Assembly: GCA_026394015.1 (NCBI GenBank) | Contig: JAPKZA010000231.1 | Coordinates: forward strand, 10,626 to 74,625 | From: Acidobacteriota bacterium | GTDB taxonomy: Bacteria; Acidobacteriota; Terriglobia; Bryobacterales; Bryobacteraceae | Reading direction: 5' to 3' | Length of the DNA stretch: 64,000 nt | In this document: in pieces, positions 23,477-32,169 of the stretch | Position numbering within the stretch: the first letter of the stretch is position 1 | Layout: every line of letters begins with the position of its first letter | Program-made: the position numbers and the translations under genes | Notes under the pieces: model-generated | What the model was told of the DNA's origin: nothing | The model's database searches: none | The model's input: only the letters and a program-made list of their open reading frames with translations

Positions 23477-26400
23477 ATGAGAGTTCTGATCCTGCTGGCA
23501 ATGGGTGGCGCAATGTTTGCGCAAGAGCGGTATGCGGTGGTGCTGGAGGCGCCGCCGACGGCGGTGGCCCGTACTGGGCGCGCGAAGGTACTGGACTCGC
23601 AAAAGGCGATGCGGGGGGATCTGAGCCGCATGAAGGTTCGGGAGACGGGGAGCACGGAGACGCTCGTAAACGCCGTGTTTGTGGAGGCGACGGCGGAGGA
23701 GGCGCTCGAGTTAGCGGGGCGGCCCGGGGTGAAGTATGTGCAGCGGTTGCGGAAGTATAAGCGGCTGGATCAGGCGGCGTCGCAGCTTGTGCAGGCGCAG
23801 GCGGCATGGAGCGCGCTGGGTGGGGTGGAGAACGCGGGGGCGGGGGTGAAGATTGGGATTTTGGATAGTGGGATTGACCAGACGCACCCGGCGTTTCAGG
23901 ATGCCGGGTTGGCGATGCCGGCGGGGTTTCCGAAGTGTGTAGGGAGTGATTGCACTTACACGAGTAACAAGGTGATTGCGGCGCGCAGCTTTGTGGACTC
24001 TTTGGTGTATTTGTATCCGGACGACACGCGACCGGATGATTTGAGTCCACGAGATCGGGTAGGACACGGAACAGCCGCGGCGATGCTGGCGGCGGGGAGA
24101 GCGATGCAGGGTCCGGGAGCGAGTGTGACGGGGATTGCTCCGAAGGCCTATCTGGGAAACTACAAGGTTTTTGGTTCGCCGGGAATTAACGATTTCTCAG
24201 ACGATCTGGCGATTATTCGCGGGTTGGAGGCGGCGCTGGCGGATGGGATGGACATTGTGAGTATGTCGCTGGGGCAGTCGGCGGTGTGGGCACCGACGGA
24301 CCGGGGAACGATTTGCGGCAAGACGGGGCAGACGGCTTGTGACATTCAGGTGGAAGCGGTGGAGAACGCGATTCGGGCGGGGATGGTGGTGGTGGCGAGC
24401 GCGGGGAACGATGGGGATGTGGGCGGAAAGATTCCGACGTTGAACTCGATTTCGTCGCCGGGTTCAGCGCCGTCGGCGATTACGGTGGGGGCGACGACGA
24501 ACAGCCGGATTTTGGTGCAGACGTTGCGGGTGGAGGGCGGGCCGGCGACGTTGCAGCAGGTGAATGGGCGGTTGGGGAATGGGAGTAGTGTGTTGGCGGT
24601 GAATCCTTCGTCGATGGTGGATGTGGCCGGTGTGGATGGGAGCGGGAAGGCTTGTGACCCGTTGGGGACCGGTGCTTTGGCGGGCTCGATTGGGCTGGTT
24701 TTGCGGGGCGATTGTTCGTTTTTAACGAAGTTGACGAACGCGCAGCGGGCGGGTGCGGTGGGGGTGGTGGTTTATCAGGCGAGCAGCAACGGGGTGTTTG
24801 TGGCCACGGGCTTGGAGGGGACGGCGATTCCGCTGATGTTGATTGGGAATCGGGATGGGTTGGCGTTGAAGCAGTATCTGACGTCGACGCCACGGGCGCG
24901 AGTGGGCTTTGATGCGGCGCTGCGGCCGGTAAATGCGACGGCGGATGACATGGCGATTTTCAGTTCGCAGGGACCGTCGATTGGGGATGCGTTGATTAAG
25001 CCGGACTTGGTGGCCGTAGGGACGGATGTATATGTCGCGACCCAGAATTATGACCCGAATGGGGACATGTTTGACTCGTCGCGGTACCGGAGCGTGGAAG
25101 GGACGAGTTTTTCGGCACCGATGGTGGCGGGGGCGGTGGCGATGGTGAAGCAGCGGAACCCGGGGTTGGCACCGGCGTGGTTGAAGTCGGCGGTGGTGAA
25201 TACGGCGGATCCGCGGATTACGGATTTTGATTATCAAGAGCGGGCGATTGAAGCGCGGGCGATCGCGATGGGAGCGGGTAAGTTGGACGCGGGGAATGCG
25301 TTGAAGGCGACTGTGTTGGCGTCTCCGGCGACGATCTCGTTTGGTGAGTTGGTGACGGCGACGACGTTGCCGGTGACGCGAACGCTGCGGCTGCGGAATG
25401 CGGGTTCGGCGTCGGCGAACGTGCGGCTGAGTGTGGTGCAGCGGGATACGGATGCGAATGCGCGGGTGACGTTGAATCCGAGTTCGGTGACGCTGGGGGC
25501 GAATCAGGAGACGACGATTACGGTGCGATTGGAGGGCACCAAGCCGAGGGCGGGGATGTACGAGGGGATTATTCGGGTGGAAGGCGGGGGGACGCCGTTG
25601 CGGGTTCCGTACCTATATGTGCAGGGCGACAACGTGGCGTTTAACGCGTTTGCGCTGGGTGGGGATGGGTTTACGCGGGGACCGGGGCGGGGTTTGATTT
25701 TGCTGGCGAAGTTTGTGGACCAATACGGTACGCCGGTATCGAACTTACGGGTTCGTTTTCGGCCGGACGTGGGCGGGGGCGGGATTACGCAGGCTTCGCA
25801 ATCGACCGATGAGCTGGGGATTGCGGAGGCGCGGGTGACGGTGGGGGCGGCGTTAGGGCAGCAGGTGTTTTCGGTGGAGCCATTGAACGGGGGGGATCCG
25901 CGGGTGGAGTTTGTGGGGACGGTGGTGCAGGAGCCGGCGCTGCGGAGTGATGGGATCGTGAATGCGGCGAGCGGGCAATTGGGCCGGGGCTTAGCACCGG
26001 GGTCGTACATCTCGCTGTTTGGGGCTTCGTTTACGGCGGAGACGCGGGTGTTTGGGACGAACTATCTGCCGATTTCGCTCGCGAATGTGAGTGTGGGTTT
26101 CGATGTTCCGGGGCAGACGCGGCAGAGCTATCCGGGGGTGGTTTCGTTTGTTAGCCCCGGGCAGATTAATGTGCAGGTGCCGTGGGAGTTGGCGGGGTTG
26201 TCGCGGGTGCAATTGAAAGTGAGCAATGGGGAGTATTCGAGTTCGCGGTTGACGGTGGCGTTGAACGACGTTTCGCCGGCGTTCTTTGAGTATTCGGATG
26301 CGGTGAGCGGTCGGCAGTTGATTGCGGCGCTCGACCAGAATTTCGGGTTAGTGACGGGGGGGACGGCGGTGCCGCGGGGCGGGGTGGTGCAGTTGTACGC

Positions 26401-26662
26401 GAATGGGTTGGGGCCGGTGGAGAACCAGCCGCGGACGGGGGAGGCGGCGTCTTCGACGGTGCTGGCACCGTGTAAGATTGCGGTGCAGTTGACGATTGGG
26501 GGGCAGAACGCGACGGTGCTTTTTGCGGGATTGGCGCCGGGCTTTGTGGGGCTGTATCAGGTGAACGCGACGGTGCCGATGGAGTCGCCGGTGGGGATTC
26601 AGCCGGTTGTGCTTACGATGAACGGAGTGGCTTCGAAGGTGGCTTCGTTGCCGGTGAGGTAG
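23477..26662 (+). CDS. Secreted subtilisin-like (S8) protease with PA and TIGR03437 domains
   Basis: 1061 residues from the ATG at 23477, with a GAGGTG site upstream and a signal peptide MRVLILLAMGGAMFAQ. An inhibitor-like propeptide covers about residues 20-90. The catalytic triad is Asp130 (GILDSGID), His197 (RVGHGTAAAM) and Ser544 (EGTSFSAPMVAG), with the oxyanion Asn at 311 (SAGNDG). A protease-associated domain interrupts the fold at about 350-480. The C-terminal part has beta-sandwich domains and ends with a TIGR03437-type domain (IVNAASGQLGRGLAPGSYI, GLYQVNATVP). It probably degrades extracellular protein. The second subtilase follows after seven bases. Confidence 0.9.
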   Translation: MRVLILLAMGGAMFAQERYAVVLEAPPTAVARTGRAKVLDSQKAMRGDLSRMKVRETGSTETLVNAVFVEATAEEALELAGRPGVKYVQRLRKYKRLDQAASQLVQAQAAWSALGGVENAGAGVKIGILDSGIDQTHPAFQDAGLAMPAGFPKCVGSDCTYTSNKVIAARSFVDSLVYLYPDDTRPDDLSPRDRVGHGTAAAMLAAGRAMQGPGASVTGIAPKAYLGNYKVFGSPGINDFSDDLAIIRGLEAALADGMDIVSMSLGQSAVWAPTDRGTICGKTGQTACDIQVEAVENAIRAGMVVVASAGNDGDVGGKIPTLNSISSPGSAPSAITVGATTNSRILVQTLRVEGGPATLQQVNGRLGNGSSVLAVNPSSMVDVAGVDGSGKACDPLGTGALAGSIGLVLRGDCSFLTKLTNAQRAGAVGVVVYQASSNGVFVATGLEGTAIPLMLIGNRDGLALKQYLTSTPRARVGFDAALRPVNATADDMAIFSSQGPSIGDALIKPDLVAVGTDVYVATQNYDPNGDMFDSSRYRSVEGTSFSAPMVAGAVAMVKQRNPGLAPAWLKSAVVNTADPRITDFDYQERAIEARAIAMGAGKLDAGNALKATVLASPATISFGELVTATTLPVTRTLRLRNAGSASANVRLSVVQRDTDANARVTLNPSSVTLGANQETTITVRLEGTKPRAGMYEGIIRVEGGGTPLRVPYLYVQGDNVAFNAFALGGDGFTRGPGRGLILLAKFVDQYGTPVSNLRVRFRPDVGGGGITQASQSTDELGIAEARVTVGAALGQQVFSVEPLNGGDPRVEFVGTVVQEPALRSDGIVNAASGQLGRGLAPGSYISLFGASFTAETRVFGTNYLPISLANVSVGFDVPGQTRQSYPGVVSFVSPGQINVQVPWELAGLSRVQLKVSNGEYSSSRLTVALNDVSPAFFEYSDAVSGRQLIAALDQNFGLVTGGTAVPRGGVVQLYANGLGPVENQPRTGEAASSTVLAPCKIAVQLTIGGQNATVLFAGLAPGFVGLYQVNATVPMESPVGIQPVVLTMNGVASKVASLPVR

Positions 26663-26669
26663 GAGAAGG

Positions 26670-28985
26670 ATGACGATGATGCGGTTGTGTCTGTTTTTGT
26701 TGGGTTCGGCGTTGCTCTTTGGACAGGTGGTGCCGAACCTGTATATTGTCGAGTTGACCGAGGAGGCGCGTCCGACGCGAGCGGTGCGGCGGGCGGCGCA
26801 GGACCGGTTACAGCGGCAAATGGGCGCGCGGCACCAGGTGCGGGGCCGAGTGGAGACGGTGGGGAACGCGATGGTGGTGGAGTCGCCGGACCGGGCGGCG
26901 CTCGAGACGATGGCGGGGGTACGGCGGGTGACTCCGGTGGTGCAGGCGCACACGAATTTAGACCGGGCGTTGAAGAGCCATCGGATTCCGCAGGCTTGGG
27001 AGTTGCTAGCCGACCCGGAGCGGGCGGGCGAGGGGATGAAGATTGGGATTATCGATACGGGGGTGGATCCGAGTCATCCGGGATTTCAGGAAGGGGAGTT
27101 GAAGGCACCGGAGGGATTTCCAAAAGTTTCGAGCGAGTCGTTTCGCGCGGCGACGAACGGGAAAGTGATTGTGCAGCGGAGTTACGACGGGTTGAACGGG
27201 ACGCCGGAATCGATTGTGGACGGGGCGGGGCATGGGACGGCGGTGGCGATGGTAGCGGCGGGTGGGCGGGTGATGAGCCCCTATGGAGCGTTGGTGGGGG
27301 CGGCACCGAGTGCGTGGATTGGGGCGTACCGGGTGTTCGGTGGGGAGACCGGCCAGACGGCGAATTCGGCGGCGTTTTTGCGGGCGCTGGATGACGCGGT
27401 GGCGGACGGGATGGACGTGGTGAACATTAGTCTGGGTTTTTCGCCCCCGTATCGGGAGGAGGTGGACCCGATCGCGGATGCGGTGAAGCGGGCGGTGGCG
27501 ATGGGGGTGATGGTGGTGAAGGCGGCGGGGAATGACGGCCCGGATATTGGGTCAGTGGATTCGCCGGCGGTGGCGGGTTTTGGGATTTCGGTGGGATCGA
27601 TTTTTAATGAGCGATTGCTGGGGCAGGGAGTTCGGCTAGAGGGGTTGGGGGATGTGTTTGCGGTGGCTTCGACGGGGCCGCGACCGGTCGAGCCGGTACG
27701 GGGAAAGCTGGTGGATGTCAGTGAGAGTGATCCGACTGGGCTGGCTTGTAATCCGCTGGCGGGGGAGAGGTTGCGGGGGGCGGTGGCGTTGATTTTGCGG
27801 GGGACGTGTAACTTCAGCGTGAAGTTGAACAATGCGGCGGCGGCGGGAGCGATTGGGGCGGTGGTGTACACCCATGCGCTGGACCCGCTTCCGTTTCCGA
27901 TGTCGGTTGAGGGGGCGTTGTTACCGGCGTTGATGGTTGGTTTTGAGTCGGGGAAGTTGCTGAAGCAGGCGGTGGCCGAGGCGCCGGAGTCGTTGGTAAC
28001 GATGACGTTTACGGAGACTGTTTCGTTTGAACTGAGTTCGCAGCCGCTGTCGTCGTTTTCCGCGCGGGGCCCGACGGTGGACGGAAGGATTTCGCCGGAT
28101 GTGGTGGCGGTCGGGCAGTTTATGGTTACGGCGGCGGGGAGGGCGGAGCCACTGGGTGGCGTTTACAATGCCAGCGGCTATACGGTGACGCAGGGGACGA
28201 GCTTTTCGGCTCCGCTGGTGACGGGGGCGTACGCGATTTTGAAGCAGGCGCGTCCCGGGTTGACGACGGCGCAATATCGATCGTTGTTGATCAATAGTGC
28301 TTCGGCGCTTACGGGTACGCTGGCTCCGCAGACGAATGGGGCGGGAAAGTTGGACCTTTTGAACTCGGCGTCGGCACCGTTGGTGTTTGAGCCGGCGGTA
28401 TTGAATTTGGGCGCGGGGGGGGCGGCCGGGCCGGGCTCGCGAACGGTAACGGTGGCCCAGGTGGGCGGAGAGGCGGGTCGATACAAGGTATCGGTGGAGG
28501 GCGGAAAGGGCGTGGTGCCGACGGTGGAGCCGACCGAGTTTGATTTGGCAGCGGGCGGGACGACGACGCTGCGCTTGCACTGGGGCGCGGGACAGTTTGG
28601 GGCCGGCGAGCATTCCGGGTATCTGCTCGTAAGCGGGCCGGAGGGTCAGCGAGTATCCCGGATTCCTTATTGGTTTGGGGTCCCTTCGCGGCAGGCGGCG
28701 AACATTACGTTTTTGCCGTATCCTGATGCGGAGGCAGCGGCGGGATCGACGGTGGAGATGTGGTTGTTCACGACGGATCGGATTGGTTTGGCGGCGACGG
28801 CGCAGGAGGTGGTGGTGACGGCGGAGGAGGGGGGAGGAAGCTTAGTGACTCTGCGGCGGCGGGAGGGGTTGGCGCCGGGTTTGGTGCAGGTGACGGTGAA
28901 GATGGGCCCGAGGAGTGGCGTAGACAACGTGTTTTTGGTGAAATGCGGGGAGGCGCAGGCGCGGGCGTTTATCTTCGCGCCGTAA
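26670..28985 (+). CDS. Secreted subtilisin-like (S8) protease with PA domain
   Basis: 771 residues with a signal peptide (MTMMRLCLFLLGSALLFGQ) preceded by AGGAG. It shares its plan with the upstream protease: propeptide, Asp129 (GIIDTGVD), His188 (GAGHGTAVAM), Asn288 (KAAGNDG), a PA domain at about 330-450, and Ser511 (QGTSFSAPLVTG). The C-terminal region has beta-sandwich repeats but no TIGR03437-type end, so it is 290 residues shorter than its neighbour. The two were probably made by tandem duplication and then diverged. All catalytic residues are kept. Confidence 0.9.
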   Translation: MTMMRLCLFLLGSALLFGQVVPNLYIVELTEEARPTRAVRRAAQDRLQRQMGARHQVRGRVETVGNAMVVESPDRAALETMAGVRRVTPVVQAHTNLDRALKSHRIPQAWELLADPERAGEGMKIGIIDTGVDPSHPGFQEGELKAPEGFPKVSSESFRAATNGKVIVQRSYDGLNGTPESIVDGAGHGTAVAMVAAGGRVMSPYGALVGAAPSAWIGAYRVFGGETGQTANSAAFLRALDDAVADGMDVVNISLGFSPPYREEVDPIADAVKRAVAMGVMVVKAAGNDGPDIGSVDSPAVAGFGISVGSIFNERLLGQGVRLEGLGDVFAVASTGPRPVEPVRGKLVDVSESDPTGLACNPLAGERLRGAVALILRGTCNFSVKLNNAAAAGAIGAVVYTHALDPLPFPMSVEGALLPALMVGFESGKLLKQAVAEAPESLVTMTFTETVSFELSSQPLSSFSARGPTVDGRISPDVVAVGQFMVTAAGRAEPLGGVYNASGYTVTQGTSFSAPLVTGAYAILKQARPGLTTAQYRSLLINSASALTGTLAPQTNGAGKLDLLNSASAPLVFEPAVLNLGAGGAAGPGSRTVTVAQVGGEAGRYKVSVEGGKGVVPTVEPTEFDLAAGGTTTLRLHWGAGQFGAGEHSGYLLVSGPEGQRVSRIPYWFGVPSRQAANITFLPYPDAEAAAGSTVEMWLFTTDRIGLAATAQEVVVTAEEGGGSLVTLRRREGLAPGLVQVTVKMGPRSGVDNVFLVKCGEAQARAFIFAP

Positions 28986-29013
28986 TAACGGCCAGTGAGG
29001 ACCGTGGGCTAGG

Positions 29014-29019
29014 TATACT
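29014..29019 (+). promoter_or_regulatory. Candidate -10 element (TATACT) for greA
   Basis: TATACT lies 18 bases before the greA ATG. The -35 region (GCCAGT) is poor. Transcription would begin close to 29026 with a very short leader. Confidence 0.4.
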
Positions 29020-29037
29020 GAATACGATCGGTCGTCA

Positions 29038-29529
29038 ATGGAAGTTGGTTCAATGGAAGCACTGAAGAAGAAATTGCAAGATGAGATTACGGCGCTTGAA
29101 TATGAGTTCCGTAACGAGTTGCCGAGGGAGATCCTGCGGGCGCGTGAGCTGGGAGACCTGAGCGAAAATGCGGAGTACCATGCCGCGAAGGAGCGGCAGG
29201 GTATGGTGAACGCGCGGCTTGGGCAGTTACAGCAGCGGTTGGCGGAGCTTTCGATGATCGATCTGACGAAGGTGCCGCGGGATCGGATTGGATTTGGTTC
29301 GACGGTGTTGGTTTATGACATTGTGAAATCGACGGAGATTGAGTACAAGCTGGTGACGAGCGAGGAATCCGACGCCAAGAAGGGGATGGTCTCAACGAGT
29401 TCGCCGATTGGACGCGGGTTGTTGAACCGGCGTGTGGGGGACGAGTTGAAGATTACGGTTCCGGGTGGATCGTTGGAGTATGAGGTAGTTCGGATTGTAA
29501 CGATCCACGGGGATAAGCTGGAGGCTTAA
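29038..29529 (+). CDS. greA: Transcription elongation factor GreA
   Basis: 163 residues. The N-terminal coiled coil holds the GreA signature LGDLSENAEYHAAKERQ, with the acidic tip residues (Asp and Glu of GDLSENAEY) that let it stimulate RNA cleavage by stalled RNA polymerase. The C-terminal FKBP-like domain ends GDELKITVPGGSLEYEVV. A second in-frame ATG at 29053 could be the true start. It is followed after six bases by the phosphatidyl-transferase gene. Confidence 0.95.
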   Translation: MEVGSMEALKKKLQDEITALEYEFRNELPREILRARELGDLSENAEYHAAKERQGMVNARLGQLQQRLAELSMIDLTKVPRDRIGFGSTVLVYDIVKSTEIEYKLVTSEESDAKKGMVSTSSPIGRGLLNRRVGDELKITVPGGSLEYEVVRIVTIHGDKLEA

Positions 29530-29535
29530 GGGCAA

Positions 29536-30174
29536 ATGACGATTACCCGCGCCGTCGGCGAAGCTTGCAATCAGGTGATTCTTCTGATTGTGCGAGGTTT
29601 AGCGCTCTCGAAGATTCACCCGAACATGTTGACGTTTATCGGCTTGCTGATTAACGTCTACGCCGCGGTGTTGCTGGGTCGGGGCGAGTTTTTTGCCGGC
29701 GGATTGGTGGTGTTAGGGGCGGGGCTCTTCGACATGGTTGATGGCCGGGTGGCCCGGCATACGAATCAGGTGACGATGTTCGGCGGGTTCTTTGATTCGG
29801 TGCTTGATCGTTACTCTGACTTGGGTTTGCTGATGGGATTGCTCGTGTACTACGCATCGATTGATCGGTTCTTCTACGTCGTGCTGACGGCGGTGGTGAT
29901 GACGGGATCGGTGATGGTGAGCTACACGAGGGCTCGGGCCGAGAACACGATTCCCCAGTGTAAGGTGGGTTTTGCGGAACGGCCGGAGCGGGTGGTGTTG
30001 TTGATCATTGGCGCGCTGTTTGACCGGATGGCGCCGGTGTTGTGGGTGATTGCGGTGCTGGCGAACCTGACGGTGATTCATCGCATGATTTACACCTTTC
30101 AAGAAGCCAAGCGGCTGGAAGAGGCGCAGTTGCGTCCGGCGGGTAAGGACAAGAACGGGGCGGCGGTCGTTTAG
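29536..30174 (+). CDS. CDP-alcohol phosphatidyltransferase family enzyme
   Basis: 212 residues with several transmembrane helices and the full catalytic signature D-G-x2-A-R-x8-G-x3-D-x3-D, seen as VDGRVARHTNQVTMFGG followed by two spaced Asp residues (FFDSVLDRYSD). The enzyme joins a CDP-activated lipid to a small alcohol in phospholipid synthesis. Which one (glycerol phosphate, inositol phosphate or other) cannot be read from the motif. It lies six bases after greA, and its stop overlaps that of acpS on the other strand by four bases. Confidence 0.9.
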   Translation: MTITRAVGEACNQVILLIVRGLALSKIHPNMLTFIGLLINVYAAVLLGRGEFFAGGLVVLGAGLFDMVDGRVARHTNQVTMFGGFFDSVLDRYSDLGLLMGLLVYYASIDRFFYVVLTAVVMTGSVMVSYTRARAENTIPQCKVGFAERPERVVLLIIGALFDRMAPVLWVIAVLANLTVIHRMIYTFQEAKRLEEAQLRPAGKDKNGAAVV

Positions 30175-30548
30175 TCTTCGAGGATTACAACCGCCATGGC
30201 CATGGTGGCGGTATGGGTTAGGGAGACGTGTATATTCCGGGCTCCGAGGCGCTCTGCGTGGACGGCGGCCTGTCCGGAGAGGCGCAGGGTGGGGCGGCCG
30301 GAGGGAAGGTTTGTAACCTCCACATCGTGCCAGGAGACGCCCTGCGTGAGTCCGGTGCCGATGGCTTTCATCAGTGCTTCTTTGGCGGCGAAGCGGGCGG
30401 CGAGGCGTTCGAAACGGTTGGCTTTGGCGAGGGAGTAAGCGATTTCGTGGGGGGTGAAGACGCGGTGGAGGAAGCGATCGCCGAAACGGGCGTGGGCGTC
30501 GCGGATACGGGGGACTTCGGCGAGGTCGGTGCCGATAGAAAGGATCAC
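30171..30548 (-). CDS. acpS: Holo-[acyl-carrier-protein] synthase
   Basis: 125 residues from a GTG at 30548, chosen because MILSIGTDLAEVPRI is the normal N-terminus and AAAGG lies just upstream. The Mg-binding Asp in GTDL and the Glu in FAAKEALMKAIG are both present, as is the terminal SLTHTATMAMAVV strand. It transfers phosphopantetheine from CoA to acyl carrier protein for fatty acid synthesis. An upstream ATG at 30596 would add 16 residues unlike the family. It is divergent from the ABC ATPase gene. Confidence 0.93.
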   Translation of the reverse strand: MILSIGTDLAEVPRIRDAHARFGDRFLHRVFTPHEIAYSLAKANRFERLAARFAAKEALMKAIGTGLTQGVSWHDVEVTNLPSGRPTLRLSGQAAVHAERLGARNIHVSLTHTATMAMAVVILED

Positions 30549-30606
30549 GCCTTTATTGTGCCGTAAGTAGAATGGGAAGGGCGGGGAAATCCGCACTGGG
30601 GGGACG

Positions 30607-31308
30607 ATGGGGGCGGTATTGCGAGTAGAAGGGCTGAGCCATTGCTACGCCAATGGCTGGAAGGCGATTGAGGGCATTGATTTTTCCTTGGAGGAGGGTG
30701 AGACGGTCGCGCTGCTGGGGGCGAACGGATCGGGAAAGACGACGTTCCTGCTGCACTTGAATGGATTGTTGCGGGGGGAGGGGCGGATCGAGGTAGGTGG
30801 GGAGTTATTGACGGGTGAGAGCGTGGCGCGGATCCGGGAGATGGTGGGCCTTGTTTTTCAGGACTCCGATGATCAGTTGTTTATGCCGACGGTGTGGGAG
30901 GATGTGGCGTTTGGGCTACGCCAGCGGGGAGTAGCCATTGCGGAAGCCAGGGAGAGGGCTACTGGCATGCTCGAGCGCCTGGGAATCGGCAAGCTGGCCG
31001 AGCGCGCGCCGTATCAATTGAGTGCGGGGGAGAAGAAGCGGGTGGCGGTGGCGGGGGTGTTGATTCTGGAGCCGAAGATTTTGGTGTTGGATGAGCCGAC
31101 GACGTTTCTGGATCCTCCCGGGCAGCGGGAGTTGTTGGAGTTACTGCAGAGCTTACCCCAGGCGAAGGTGGTGGCAACGCATGATATCGGGTTTGCGGAG
31201 GGGATTGCGGAGCGGGCGGTGTTTTTTGAGGGGGGACGCACCCGCGATAACGGCCCAATCGGTGAGATTGTGAACCGCTATCGCTGGCGCGTGGTTGAGA
31301 GGGAGTAA
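30607..31308 (+). CDS. ECF/CbiO-type ABC transporter ATPase
   Basis: 233 residues of a complete ATP-binding subunit: Walker A GANGSGKTT (38-46), Q-loop GLVFQDSDDQLFMPTVWEDV, signature YQLSAGEKKRVAVA, Walker B ILVLDEPTT and H-loop ATHD. The DSDDQLFMPTV segment is typical of energy-coupling-factor ATPases for metal or vitamin uptake (CbiO, NikO, EcfA). No transmembrane or substrate-binding component is next to it, so it must work with partners encoded elsewhere, or belong to a shared-module system. Confidence 0.88.
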   Translation: MGAVLRVEGLSHCYANGWKAIEGIDFSLEEGETVALLGANGSGKTTFLLHLNGLLRGEGRIEVGGELLTGESVARIREMVGLVFQDSDDQLFMPTVWEDVAFGLRQRGVAIAEARERATGMLERLGIGKLAERAPYQLSAGEKKRVAVAGVLILEPKILVLDEPTTFLDPPGQRELLELLQSLPQAKVVATHDIGFAEGIAERAVFFEGGRTRDNGPIGEIVNRYRWRVVERE

Positions 31309-31318
31309 GAAGTGAAAG

Positions 31319-31630
31319 CTACTTGCTCTGGGCAGCGCGGAAGGTTTCCCAGCGCTTCTTTTGAGCTTCAGCAATACGCGTACGAGCCTCTTCGCTGAGG
31401 GTCCGTTTGCGTTTCTTCCCGGCGACGGGGGCGACTTTGACTTTCTTCTCTTTCTTGCTTGGGGCTGCGGCAGGAGCAGCCTCCGACTGGGGTGCGGCGA
31501 CCCGACGTCCGCTTAGAACTTCACGGACCTGACGGATCTGTTCTTCTACGCGCTGTTTCTGGAGCTCTAAACCTTCTAGAGCCGCTTGATAAAGCGCGAT
31601 GTTGTCAACTAGGAGAGTTGTTTTAGCCAT
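31319..31630 (-). CDS. Small coiled-coil protein with lysine-rich, H1-like tail
   Basis: 103 residues. Residues 1-45 form a predicted helix or coiled coil (LQKQRVEEQIRQVREVLSG). The middle is alanine/proline/lysine-rich (APSKKEKKVKVAPVAGKK), and the tail is KRTLSEEARTRIAEAQKKRW, a basic motif that recurs in small acidobacterial proteins and resembles NUMOD- or AT-hook-like DNA-binding tails. It is probably nucleic-acid associated. It is encoded three bases after dtd on the same strand and likely co-transcribed. No known function. Confidence 0.65.
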   Translation of the reverse strand: MAKTTLLVDNIALYQAALEGLELQKQRVEEQIRQVREVLSGRRVAAPQSEAAPAAAPSKKEKKVKVAPVAGKKRKRTLSEEARTRIAEAQKKRWETFRAAQSK

Positions 31631-31633
31631 ACT

Positions 31634-32107
31634 CTACCTATTACTTTCAACCTTAGTTTTGCAATTGTCAAGAGTGTCGATTAGCAGAGTTACCGGGCCG
31701 TGGTTTAAAAGTGAAACGGACATCGACGCTTGGAATACTCCAGCCTGCAGATAGACACCTGATTTAGACGCTTGGAGGAGGAAATATTCGTAGAGCTGTT
31801 TGGCTAAGTCTGGTGGGGCGGCGAGTTCGAAGCTGGGTCTTCTGCCCTTGCGGGTATTGGCGTACAGAGTGAACTGCGAGGCGACGAGCAAGGCGCCACC
31901 AACGTCTCGAAGGTTACGATTCATGAGCGATTGTTCATCTGAAAAGATGCGGAGGTGGAGAATCTTGTCGAGCAAGTAGTCTGCTTCATTTGGGGTATCC
32001 CCTTTCCCGACCCCGAGAAAGACCAGCAAGCCGGGTCCGATGGAGCCCACGACTTGCCCTTCGACGGAGATTTCGGCTCTCAGGACCCGTTGGATTAATG
32101 CACGCAT
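31634..32107 (-). CDS. dtd: D-aminoacyl-tRNA deacylase
   Basis: 157 residues from the ATG that starts MRALIQRVLRAEISVEG, the usual N-terminus. It has both chiral-proofreading motifs, SQFTLYA (with the catalytic Thr) and NHGPVT near the C-terminus. DTD removes D-amino acids, and glycine misloaded on tRNA-Ala, from tRNA. It is divergent from the GHMP kinase gene, with 62 bases between them. Confidence 0.95.
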   Translation of the reverse strand: MRALIQRVLRAEISVEGQVVGSIGPGLLVFLGVGKGDTPNEADYLLDKILHLRIFSDEQSLMNRNLRDVGGALLVASQFTLYANTRKGRRPSFELAAPPDLAKQLYEYFLLQASKSGVYLQAGVFQASMSVSLLNHGPVTLLIDTLDNCKTKVESNR

Positions 32108-32169
32108 AAATCTCAGTATGACGCCGCCGGTTGCGTCGTGCGGGGTCGGCAAGGCAAGATGGAGGCCGT

